Shown here: positions 5,112 to 11,849 of the stretch, one piece after another
How the letters are laid out: each line of letters opens with the position of its first letter
Position numbering within the stretch: the stretch's first letter is position 1
DNA from: Synechococcaceae bacterium WB8_1B_136
Lineage (GTDB): Bacteria > Cyanobacteriota > Cyanobacteriia > PCC-6307 > Cyanobiaceae
Reading direction: 5' to 3'
DNA: 12,719 nt
Assembly: GCA_010029175.1 (NCBI GenBank)
Contig: RGNC01000049.1
Coordinates: 1 to 12,719 of the forward strand
Notes under the pieces: generated by a model
The model's input: only the letters and a program-made list of their open reading frames with translations
What the model was told of the DNA's origin: nothing
Database searches by the model: none
Program-made: the position numbers and the translations under genes

Positions 5112-5921
5112 GTGCTGGAGCTGTTTCACGCCGCCCCCTCGTATTACTCCATGGTGGCCAGGCTCGCCCTGGTGGAGGCCGGGGTTTCATGGACCAGCCG
5201 GCTGTTGGACATCCATCTGGCCAAGCAGCAGCTCAGCGATGCCTACCGGCAGCTCAACCCCCAGATGACGGTCCCGACCCTCCGCGGGCCGGACCTGCTG
5301 CTCACCGACAGCTCTGCGATCCTCGATTTCGCCGCAGGCCAGGTGGGACCGGGCTGGCTGGATGCCGATCCCCAGTTGGCCCCGGCGATCCAGTCGGCCG
5401 TGGCGGGGCACTACGCCATCTCGATCGAAACGCTCACCTTCAGCAAGTTGCTGGTGAGTCGCTCCTGGATGCAGCCGATGGTGGTGCGGGTGCTCGGCAG
5501 CCTCAGTCGCAGCCTTGAGGCCCGGGCGGCGACTGCCAGGGATGGTGGGGCTTCCCTGCTGGCCAAGGCCCAGCAAAATCGCGATCGCCTCGCGGTGTTC
5601 ACCACCGTGGCGCCGGCGCAGACCCTGGTCCAGATGCGGCAGCAGGTGAGCGCCTACCTCACCGCGCTGCCACCGGTGCCGGAGCAAGCGGGCCTGTTCG
5701 GTGATCGCCTCAGCCGAGCCGACATCGTTGTGGCGGTGCTGCTGGGCCGGCTCACCATGGCTGGGGAGCTGGACCTGCTCCAGCGGAATGATCTGCTGCA
5801 GTGGTGGGCTCGCTTTCAGCAGCGCCCCACCTTCCAGGCCGCCGACATCTGGACCCGTTTCCAGGGCCGGCGCTTCGTTGGGGCCCTGCTCGAGGCCCGC
5901 CAGACAACGATTTCCAGCTGA
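5112..5921 (+). CDS. Glutathione S-transferase family protein
   Basis: A 269-residue soluble protein with a thioredoxin-fold N-terminal domain and an all-helical C-terminal domain. The N-terminus reads LELFHAAPSYYSMVARLAL, with Ser10/Tyr11 where GSTs place the residue that activates glutathione. Then come LNPQMTVPTL (residues 48-57), with the cis-proline, and DSSAIL (66-71), which matches the glutathione gamma-glutamyl-binding signature. The C-terminal half ends in RADIVVAVLLGRL, the usual domain-capping region, and WWARFQQRPTFQ. The domain between is longer than in classical GSTs, somewhat like GDAP1-type proteins. The start is uncertain: GTG 5112 gives the expected N-terminus, and TTG 5100 is also in frame but lies too close to GGAG. 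The 181 codons upstream in the same frame are antisense to the transglycosylase gene. Substrate unknown. Confidence 0.85.
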   Translation: MLELFHAAPSYYSMVARLALVEAGVSWTSRLLDIHLAKQQLSDAYRQLNPQMTVPTLRGPDLLLTDSSAILDFAAGQVGPGWLDADPQLAPAIQSAVAGHYAISIETLTFSKLLVSRSWMQPMVVRVLGSLSRSLEARAATARDGGASLLAKAQQNRDRLAVFTTVAPAQTLVQMRQQVSAYLTALPPVPEQAGLFGDRLSRADIVVAVLLGRLTMAGELDLLQRNDLLQWWARFQQRPTFQAADIWTRFQGRRFVGALLEARQTTISS

Positions 5922-5931
5922 AGGCTGAGCC

Positions 5932-7083
5932 TCACCCGCCAGCCAGCGGCTGGCAGACGCGCTGGGCCAGCACGGCGGCCTGGCCCTTGCCATCGCGACC
6001 GATGGGCTGAGCGTCGAAGGCGTCGTCGCTCACATCGAAGCGACCCGTGGCGCAGTCCAGCCGCAGCTGGCGGCTGGTGTAGCGGCCATAGGCCCGCCCC
6101 TTGCCCTGCTGAAGGGCCATGCCCAGGCATTGGTCGCGATTGCCCCAGATGCAGCTGGCGGCCCCCAGGGCCGCACCGAGCAGGTTGGTGGTGACCTGTC
6201 CGTTGCGCTCGATCTCGAAGCGACGCACCTCGTAGACCAAGGGGCCGTCGTTGCCTGTGCCGGGCAGCGGGCGGCTGAAGCTCTCGCGCGTGTCCACCGT
6301 CCATTCCCCCAGGCGTTGCCCGGGCTTGAGCTGGGTTGCGGCGCCCTCCGTGAGGGCCAGGAAGCGATCCTTGGGGTAGCCGTGGTGCTGGGGCGTGATG
6401 CGCTCGTAGTCGCCGATCTCGAACATCAGATTGGAGGCGGCAGTGAAGTCGTCGAGCGACAGCCATCCCTGGCCCAGCAGCCAGCCCAGCAGGATGCCGG
6501 TGCGCCAGTCGGCCGCCAACTCCTCCTGCTGCACCGTGAACGTGAACGCCCGTTGATAGGGCCCCTGCCCGAGGCTGCGGTTCACGTGGTGGCCCCATTC
6601 GTGGGCCAGGATCGCCAGCTCCATCGGCAGCAGCTCTGCGGAGGTCTTGCCGCGGGCGGCCCGGGTGCCGCGGCGCAGATCCAGCCCCATGGCGATCTGG
6701 TTGCTGGTGGGGCAGTAGAAGGCCATCGGATGCTGCACCTCCGCCACTCCGCAGCCGCTGGCCCGCTCGCCGTTGAACAGCAGCTCGGGCCTGCTGAGGC
6801 TTTTGCCCTGGCGTTGCGCCTCCAGCTGCCAGAACTGATGCAGGAGCTCATGGGCCCGCAGCAGATACTCGCGCCGCAGCTCCGGGCCGGGCATGCCCTC
6901 CCGCAGTTTCTGCAGGCTGCTGCCATCGGGTTGGGGTTGTGGAGCTGCGGCTGGTGCTGGCGCTGCGGCCAGCGGCTGGAGGGCTGGCTGCAGCCCGAGC
7001 AGCAGCAGGCTCTGCAGCAACAGGCTCCGCAGCACCCCGTGCCGCAGCCCACCGTTCAACCAGCCTCGCCATCGAGAAGGCAC
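5932..7083 (-). CDS. Exported neutral zinc metallopeptidase (YpfJ-type)
   Basis: A 383-residue protein with a signal peptide (basic start, hydrophobic core LRSLLLQSLLLLGLQPALQ, about residues 18-36) followed by an Ala/Pro-rich linker to about residue 52. The body carries the marks of the PF04228 neutral zinc metallopeptidases: SGCGV and AFYCPTSNQIAMGLD (about 109-135), HEWGHH (161-166) supplying two zinc-binding His and the catalytic Glu, and EELAADW (187-193) with the downstream acidic ligand. It would act in the periplasm or at the membrane; its substrates are unknown. The start is a GTG at 7083 with AGGG 8 bases upstream. The gene converges on the GST-like gene with only 10 bp between stops and is divergent, 58 bp apart, from the small gene at 7142. 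Confidence 0.85.
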   Translation of the reverse strand: MPSRWRGWLNGGLRHGVLRSLLLQSLLLLGLQPALQPLAAAPAPAAAPQPQPDGSSLQKLREGMPGPELRREYLLRAHELLHQFWQLEAQRQGKSLSRPELLFNGERASGCGVAEVQHPMAFYCPTSNQIAMGLDLRRGTRAARGKTSAELLPMELAILAHEWGHHVNRSLGQGPYQRAFTFTVQQEELAADWRTGILLGWLLGQGWLSLDDFTAASNLMFEIGDYERITPQHHGYPKDRFLALTEGAATQLKPGQRLGEWTVDTRESFSRPLPGTGNDGPLVYEVRRFEIERNGQVTTNLLGAALGAASCIWGNRDQCLGMALQQGKGRAYGRYTSRQLRLDCATGRFDVSDDAFDAQPIGRDGKGQAAVLAQRVCQPLAGG

Positions 7084-7141
7084 GATCCGATCCCTGGGCA
7101 GTGGTTGTTCAGTTTGGGGGCGAACGGCGTAGGTTCAGGCC

Positions 7142-7339
7142 ATGGCCACACCCTATTTCGATGCCGCCCCCGGCACCCGGGTGGAGTACCTGAGCTCCTC
7201 CAAGGGTTGGGTGCCGGCGGAATTTGTGGGGGAGGGCGAGAACGGCGACCCCAGCCGCTGCCTGATCCGGATCGAGCCCGGTGAGGCCCTCTCCCAGGTG
7301 TCCCGCTGGAGTGTGCGGCTGGCGGCGGAGCCGCTCTGA
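7142..7339 (+). CDS. Small conserved-looking protein, unknown function (65 aa)
   Basis: A 65-residue protein starting MATPYFDAAPGTRVEYLSSS. It is mostly beta-like, with alternating hydrophobic and charged residues (RVEYLSSSKGWVPAEFV, then RCLIRIEPGEAL), and ends SVRLAAEPL. The pattern resembles a small SH3-like or Tudor-like barrel, but this is only an impression. There is no signal peptide or membrane span. The ATG at 7142 is preceded by a short divergent promoter region shared with the metallopeptidase gene. Codon use looks like that of neighbouring genes. I do not recognise a named family. Confidence 0.65.
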   Translation: MATPYFDAAPGTRVEYLSSSKGWVPAEFVGEGENGDPSRCLIRIEPGEALSQVSRWSVRLAAEPL

Positions 7340-7360
7340 GGCGCGGTTGCCAGAGCCCTT

Positions 7361-7382
7361 CAGCTGCGATTCAGTGCAGCTG
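7361..7382 (+). other. 7-bp hairpin between two small genes
   Basis: CAGCTGC (7361-7367) and GCAGCTG (7376-7382) form a perfect stem with an 8-base loop, ending 15 bases before the ATG at 7398. There is no T run after it. It could mark the end of the 7142 transcript or shape the next leader; no function is shown. Confidence 0.3.
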
Positions 7383-7397
7383 ACCGCTGCTGGTCCC

Positions 7398-7601
7398 ATG
7401 TCTCAGGTCTGCGCTCCTCCCACCTGGACCCATCGCGGCTGCACGGTGGAACTGCTGGGCTGCCCCGATCAGGAGGACGCCTTTTCAATACGCCATTGCA
7501 GCGGCGCCTGGCTTGGCACCGCTTCCAGTCTTGATGCAGCCCGTGAACTGATCGACGCCCGAATCCTGCTGTTGCGCCAGCGCCTTGCGGCCCGGGGCTG
7601 A
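7398..7601 (+). CDS. Small protein of unknown function (67 aa)
   Basis: From the ATG at 7398 the product is 67 residues, starting MSQVCAPPTWTHRGCTVELL. The core HRGCTVELLGCPDQEDAFSI followed by a beta turn GAWLGTASSLDAARELIDAR and a terminal Arg/Leu helix looks like a compact alpha/beta fold. The GxWLGTxxSxxxAxxxID pattern is like small DUF-type proteins of cyanobacteria whose function is unknown. The frame is open further upstream to 7281, but that part overlaps the previous gene in another frame and looks noncoding. No clear Shine-Dalgarno site is seen before 7398. It converges on the LysR-like gene, with 24 bp between stops and no recognisable terminator. Confidence 0.6.
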   Translation: MSQVCAPPTWTHRGCTVELLGCPDQEDAFSIRHCSGAWLGTASSLDAARELIDARILLLRQRLAARG

Positions 7602-7625
7602 TCGCCCCCGTTCCGTTGGCCTGAT

Positions 7626-8474
7626 TCAGAGCACGGCCGCCAGGGACGCCTCAGAGCGCGACAGCTCCAGAATCCTGCGGCGCAGATGATCCAGCAGTGC
7701 CGTGATGGCTGGGCTGTTCCGGTGCTCCTCCAGCACCACCAGACTTTCCACGTAATAGGAGGGAACAGCCACATCCAGGATCTGGACGAGCATCCTCTCC
7801 CCCAGGATCCTGAGCATCAGGCTGTTGGCGAAGCACACCGGCTCGCGCTCTGCCGCCAGCCCGGCGGGGAAATGGTGGTCGTAGAACGCGTGGATGAACC
7901 GCTTCTGGGGGCGGGGGTTGAAGGGGAAGGTGGCGATCTGGCAACAGCTACCGATCTCCTCGCGGCTCGGGCGGCTCACCCGGCACATCGCCGATGTCCG
8001 GGTTGTCACCAGGTGAATCGGAGAGTGGAAGAGGTCGAAAACGGCAAAGCGCGGATCGTCGCCCGCGGGCCGTTCCGGCAGGGTGGCCACACAGGCATCC
8101 ACCAGCCGTTGCTCCAGCAGGTCGAGGCAGTGATGGGCTGAACCAACGGGCGTGAGCGGGTTGCGCACCCACGCCTTCGGCAGCTCGTTCAGCAGGGCTT
8201 CGGAGCTCCAGAACGGTGCCTGCAGCCGCAGGGGCTTGCGGCCCGTGAACCGGCTGTGCTGGTGCACCTGCCGCTCCAGGGCCAGCAGCAGCGGCACCCG
8301 CTGTTGTTGCCAGGTGCCGTTGATGCGGCGCATCTTGAGCCTGAAGCCGTCGCGCGCCAGTCGCATCCGCCTCGACACGGTGCTCTGGTTGCAATGGGCC
8401 AGCTGCGCTGCCTGGATGCCGTTGCCCAACCAGATCAGCAGATCCAGCGCCTCCAGGGCCTCCACCGTGACCAT
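7626..8474 (-). CDS. LysR-like HTH transcriptional regulator
   Basis: A 282-residue protein with an N-terminal helix-turn-helix, LDLLIWLGNGIQAAQLAHCN and QSTVSRRMR (about residues 10-38), like the DNA-binding domain of LysR-type regulators. The following linker and effector portion (about 95-260) is only loosely LysR-like: it keeps a two-lobe feel (LEQRLVDACVATLPERP, then LGERMLVQILDVAVPSYYVE) but lacks motifs I can place with confidence. The ATG at 8474 lies 9 bp after the sulfotransferase stop, so both are probably on one transcript and it may regulate that gene or its neighbours. LysR regulators are usually divergent from their targets; being last in the operon is less common. The effector is unknown. 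Confidence 0.72.
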   Translation of the reverse strand: MVTVEALEALDLLIWLGNGIQAAQLAHCNQSTVSRRMRLARDGFRLKMRRINGTWQQQRVPLLLALERQVHQHSRFTGRKPLRLQAPFWSSEALLNELPKAWVRNPLTPVGSAHHCLDLLEQRLVDACVATLPERPAGDDPRFAVFDLFHSPIHLVTTRTSAMCRVSRPSREEIGSCCQIATFPFNPRPQKRFIHAFYDHHFPAGLAAEREPVCFANSLMLRILGERMLVQILDVAVPSYYVESLVVLEEHRNSPAITALLDHLRRRILELSRSEASLAAVL

Positions 8475-8483
8475 CAGCTCTGG

Positions 8484-9335
8484 TCAGCAACCTTCCACAG
8501 CTAGCCAGGGTTCGCGGCGCTCGCCATGGAGCCAGTCGTGGCAGCTGGGGCTGAGGGCATTGCGGCTCACCCGGTCGTAGGCCTTCAGTTGCTCCTGGCT
8601 CAGCACGCTCCGCCAGCGCCCATTGGTGCCCCGGTTGAAGAATGTGTTGGCTCCACCTCTCCAGTGGCGACCGCCGTAGGGCGCGTAGTGCTCACTGCGC
8701 TGGCGCATGGCTGCGAAGTTCACCGCGGCCGCCACGGCCGCCAGCCGCGGTTTGCTGATCTCCAGACCGAGAAAACTTGCAACGCGGCTGATCTGGCCTG
8801 GCAGATCAGCCTGGAGTTCGGCGTAGTGGAGCATCAGGATGTTGGGCTGGTCGCGCTGCTCCCACCACGACTGCACGTTGTGAAAGAACGACCAGTAGGG
8901 CCAACCATCCCGTTCCCAATCCAGCCAGCCCCGATGCAACCAGTTGTCCAAGAAGGTGTGAAGGTCTGCAGGGGGGCGGGGGAAGGTCTCACCCCGGTGG
9001 TTGGGCACCTGGCTCACCAGCGTATGGGCCTGGTCGTTCCAGTTGCGGTAGTGATTCCATAACGACATCGCCACGTCGCGTCCATCGCGGGCGATGTAGA
9101 GAAACCGGCGCCGCCGATCCCAGGGCAGGGCATCGAGGGGCAGGTGGCTTTTGATGAAGCGGCGGTGGCGTTGCTGCTCCAGCCTGCACACCAGAGCGTC
9201 GAGATCGTGGTCGTTGGCTTCCAGCCAGGGGGAGAGAACAGACAGGGGGGCCGGTAGTTCCCCCTCGAACACCAGGTGGGCCACGATGGCCTGCACCCAG
9301 GTGGTGCCGCACTTGTAGGGGCTGACGATCACCAC
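8484..9335 (-). CDS. PAPS-dependent sulfotransferase domain protein (start unresolved)
   Basis: Predicted to move a sulfuryl group from PAPS to a hydroxyl or amine of an unknown acceptor. From the GTG at 9335 there are 283 residues. Seen in order: the 5'-phosphosulfate loop PYKCGTTWVQ (6-15); FIKSHLPLDALP (60-71) with the likely catalytic His64; the 3'-phosphate site IARDGRDVAMS (81-91) with Arg83 and Ser91; and RGTNGRWRSVLS (235-246), equivalent to the C-terminal RKGxxGDW motif. This is the PF00685 family. The frame stays open upstream and encodes family-like sequence RHIHNHHFDSRRWDRLEPRD just before GTG 9335, yet no ATG, GTG or TTG occurs before the stop near 9562-9564. GTG 9335 would begin inside the first beta strand, so the real N-terminus is probably further upstream: a CTG (for example 9419), or an ATG at 9454 or 9472 if a one-base frameshift is present. 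It is paired with the LysR-like gene. Confidence 0.85.
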   Translation of the reverse strand: MVIVSPYKCGTTWVQAIVAHLVFEGELPAPLSVLSPWLEANDHDLDALVCRLEQQRHRRFIKSHLPLDALPWDRRRRFLYIARDGRDVAMSLWNHYRNWNDQAHTLVSQVPNHRGETFPRPPADLHTFLDNWLHRGWLDWERDGWPYWSFFHNVQSWWEQRDQPNILMLHYAELQADLPGQISRVASFLGLEISKPRLAAVAAAVNFAAMRQRSEHYAPYGGRHWRGGANTFFNRGTNGRWRSVLSQEQLKAYDRVSRNALSPSCHDWLHGERREPWLAVEGC

Positions 9336-9540
9336 GTCGTCGTCTCTGGGTTCGAGCCGATCCCAGCGACGGCTGTCGAAATGGTGGTTGTGGATGTGGC
9401 GGGAGCGCTGCGGGTCCAGGGTGATGGATCTGCCGGTCAGCAGTCTGAATCCATGGGGCGAGAGTCGCCCATGGGTCCTGGTGCGATGCTGTCGCCAGGG
9501 TGCGATGCGGCTCGTGCGCGAGACCAGGCAGATAACCGCG
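9336..9540. other. Divergent region holding the unassigned 5' end of the sulfotransferase gene
   Basis: The gap separates the sulfotransferase from csaB. The part nearest 9336 (to about 9419) is almost certainly coding on the minus strand. Beyond it, on the minus strand, ATG at 9472 starts an 11-codon ORF (MGDSRPMDSDC, stop at 9437-9439) in a different frame. The remaining 70 bp before csaB would have to hold promoters for both directions; I see no clear -10/-35 pair. Confidence 0.5.
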
Positions 9541-10587
9541 ATGGCAAGCCGGCGCGTGTTGCTCTGCGGCTACTACGGCGAACACAATCTCGGCGACGAT
9601 GCGCTGCTGGAGGCCCTGCTGGCCGCTCTTCCCTCCGCCGTGGTGCCTGTGGTGACGGCCCACGACGAGGCTGAGGTGCAGCAGCGCTTTGGTGTGGCCA
9701 CCGTGCAGCGCCGCAGCTTGCGGCAGGTGCTGAGCGCCCTGAGGCAGTGCGATGCCCTGGTGCTGGGCGGCGGCAGTCTGCTGCAGGATGCCACCAGCTT
9801 CAAGAGCCTGCTCTATTACGGCGCCCTGATCAGCGCCGCGCGGCTGGGGGGCAAGCGGGTGGTGCTGTGGGCCCAGGGGCTGGGGCCCTTGAAACGCCGC
9901 CGCAGTCGCGCCCTGGTGCGGCTGTTGCTGCCGCAGGCCACAGCCATCAGCTGGCGCGACCCGGACTCCGCCGCCCTGGCGGCGCGTCTGGGCCGGCGAT
10001 CACCCCACGGCGCCGATGCGGTGTGGTCGCTGCCGTCTCAGCCCTGGCTCGGCAGCGGTGGCCCGATCGTGGTGTGCTGGCGGCCCACGCCACTGCTGGC
10101 GGGCGAGGCCTGGCGGCCCTACCTGCAGGCGCTCGAGCAGCTGGCGGAGCGGCAGAACCGCGAGGTGCTGTGGCTGCCCTTCCACCTCGAGCAGGACCGG
10201 GGATTGCTGCAGCAGCTCTGCGGGCAGGGCCTGGTGGGCGAGGGGCTGCGGCGCCGCAGCCGCGAGCTGGAGGCGCTGCTGCCGCGGGAGGCCACGGCGG
10301 TGTTCCGCAGCGCCGGCCTGGTGCTGGCGATGCGGCTGCACGCCCTGATCCTGGCGGGCCTGGCCGGTGCCCCCCTGGCGGCCCTGAGCTACGACCCCAA
10401 GGTGCGCGCCGCTGCCGCGGCGATCGGTTGCGGCAGCGTGGATCTGGCTGATGGCTCGGCGACCGCCGGCGACCTGTTGGAGAGCTGGAGTGCCGCCCTC
10501 GACCAACCCCCGGCGGCGGCGGCCATCGCTGCGCTGCAGCAGAGCACGGCAGTGCACCGGCAGTTGCTGGAGCATCTGCTGGCCTGA
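9541..10587 (+). CDS. csaB: Polysaccharide pyruvyl transferase CsaB
   Basis: A 348-residue cytoplasmic enzyme of the polysaccharide pyruvyl transferase family that puts a ketal-linked pyruvate from phosphoenolpyruvate onto cell-wall polysaccharide. In cyanobacteria, as in Bacillus, CsaB-made pyruvylated wall polymer is bound by SLH domains, which in cyanobacteria belong to outer-membrane porin-like proteins. Landmarks: LLCGYYGEHNLGDDALLEALL (about 7-27) at the N-terminus; LVLGGGSLLQDATSFKSLLYY (about 74-94); VVLWAQGLGPL; and the C-terminal SAGLVLAMRLHALILAGLAGAPLAALSYDPK (about 258-288), with the MRLHALI motif typical of the family. The frame is open to 9388, but ATG 9541 gives the standard N-terminus. 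Length is normal for CsaB. The next gene follows after 29 bp on the same strand, probably one operon. Confidence 0.93.
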   Translation: MASRRVLLCGYYGEHNLGDDALLEALLAALPSAVVPVVTAHDEAEVQQRFGVATVQRRSLRQVLSALRQCDALVLGGGSLLQDATSFKSLLYYGALISAARLGGKRVVLWAQGLGPLKRRRSRALVRLLLPQATAISWRDPDSAALAARLGRRSPHGADAVWSLPSQPWLGSGGPIVVCWRPTPLLAGEAWRPYLQALEQLAERQNREVLWLPFHLEQDRGLLQQLCGQGLVGEGLRRRSRELEALLPREATAVFRSAGLVLAMRLHALILAGLAGAPLAALSYDPKVRAAAAAIGCGSVDLADGSATAGDLLESWSAALDQPPAAAAIAALQQSTAVHRQLLEHLLA

Positions 10588-10616
10588 TCCCCCTCTCTCC
10601 GCAACGGGGTGACAGG

Positions 10617-11828
10617 GTGGACGAGCTGTACGGGGCTGGTCGGTTGATCCTGCAGGCGATGGCATGGGTGCCGGCGGCGGGCCTGGCGCTGCTGCTGCTG
10701 TTGCTCGAACAGCGGGTGGGCCGCGCCCCGCGCCTGCGGGCCGCCGCGGCGCCGCCTGCGAGCGATCCCGATCTGTTCCTGCGGGTGGTGATCCCGGCCT
10801 ACAACGAGGCCGACAACATCGGCGACTGTGTGCGCGCCGTGCTGGCCAGCGACGATCCCGGCGTGCCCTGGCAGCTTGTGGTGATCGACGACGGCTCCAG
10901 CGACAACACCGCCGCCCTGGCCAGCGAGGCCTTCGGCAGCGATGGACGCGCCAGCCTGCTGGAGGCCGGTCCGCGCCCCACCGGAGAGCGCTGGGTGGGC
11001 AAGAACTGGGCCGCCAGCATCGCCGCCGCTCACCCCTGGCCCGAGGGTTCAGCGGAGCGGCAATGGCTGTTGTTCCTCGATGCGGATGTGCGCCTGAAGC
11101 CGCCGGCTCTGGCGGCGGCGTTGGCGGAGGCCCGCCGCGAGGGCACGGATCTGCTCTCGCTGGCACCACGGCTGCAGTGCGGCTGCCTGGCGGAGTGGCT
11201 GGTGCAGCCGATCGTGTCGGCCCTGCTGGGGTTGGCGTTTCCGCTGCAACGCACCAACAACCCCGCCGATCCCACCGCCTTCGCCGCCGGACCGTTCATG
11301 CTGTTCCGCCGCGATGCCTACGAGGCGGTCGGCGGCCATGCCGCCATCGCCGATGTGGTGGTCGAAGATCTCACCCTGGCGCGCAGGATCAAGGGCTCAG
11401 GGCGGCGGCTCCGCTACCTCGTGGGTGCGGACCTGTTGGATCTGCGCATGTACCGCAACCTGGCGGCGCTGTGGGAGGGGTGGACCAAGAACTGGTTCCT
11501 CGGCCTCGACCGCAGCCTGCTCCGTGCCTTCGGCAGCGCGGCGGTGGTGTTGCTGCTGTTCGCCGGCCCCTGGGCGCTGGCCCTGGCGGGGATCCTGGCC
11601 AGCGCAATCCAGGGCGGCCCCGTCTGGAGCCTGCTGTTGCCGGCCGGCGCCGGCATCCCCCTGCTGTTGGCCCTGGCCCTGTGGCGCTGGTGGCGTTTCG
11701 GCCTGCGGCCCCGCTACTGGTGGCTGAGCTGGCTGGGGGCGCTGCTGATCGCCGCGATTGTGCCTGCCAGCATCTGGAAAACCAGCACCGGCCGGGGCTG
11801 GACCTGGCGGGGCCGCTCCCTGGCCTGA
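10617..11828 (+). CDS. Membrane GT2 glycosyltransferase, CruG/HpnB-like
   Basis: A 403-residue protein with an N-terminal membrane helix (about 11-30), a family 2 glycosyltransferase domain and three C-terminal membrane helices (about 308-331, 336-355 and 368-386). Catalytic landmarks: VVIPAYNEADNI (57-68), VVIDDGSSDNT (88-98) for the nucleotide sugar, LFLDADVRL (152-160) as the metal-binding DxD, VVVEDLTLARR (247-257) with the catalytic base, and WEGWTKNWF (286-294) in the place of the QxxRW motif. The GERWVGKNWA segment (123-132) and the end WKTSTGRGWTWRGR recall the CruG (carotenoid 2'-O-glycosyltransferase) and HpnB (hopanoid-associated) subfamilies, so a lipid acceptor is likely; which one is not settled. 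The start is a GTG at 10617. It probably shares a transcript with csaB, and ends 21 bp before a convergent gene. Confidence 0.88.
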   Translation: MDELYGAGRLILQAMAWVPAAGLALLLLLLEQRVGRAPRLRAAAAPPASDPDLFLRVVIPAYNEADNIGDCVRAVLASDDPGVPWQLVVIDDGSSDNTAALASEAFGSDGRASLLEAGPRPTGERWVGKNWAASIAAAHPWPEGSAERQWLLFLDADVRLKPPALAAALAEARREGTDLLSLAPRLQCGCLAEWLVQPIVSALLGLAFPLQRTNNPADPTAFAAGPFMLFRRDAYEAVGGHAAIADVVVEDLTLARRIKGSGRRLRYLVGADLLDLRMYRNLAALWEGWTKNWFLGLDRSLLRAFGSAAVVLLLFAGPWALALAGILASAIQGGPVWSLLLPAGAGIPLLLALALWRWWRFGLRPRYWWLSWLGALLIAAIVPASIWKTSTGRGWTWRGRSLA

Positions 11829-11849
11829 GGGCGCTGCGGCGAGGCTCCG

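Noticed and set aside
6130..7284. 384-codon plus-strand open frame
   Set aside because: Antisense to the metallopeptidase with HEWGHH and its signal peptide; no recognisable motif of its own, and it also runs into the small gene at 7142 in another frame.
9437..9472. 11-codon upstream ORF on the minus strand (MGDSRPMDSDC) as a regulatory leader peptide
   Set aside because: Too short to support alone. It is better explained as the remnant or out-of-frame start of the sulfotransferase gene, as discussed in the findings.
10000..11169. 389-codon minus-strand open frame
   Set aside because: Antisense to both csaB and the glycosyltransferase; Arg/Pro/Ala-rich translation typical of a shadow frame.
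11829..11849. Terminator between the convergent glycosyltransferase and GH57-like genes
   Set aside because: No stable stem with a T run is present in the 21-bp gap.
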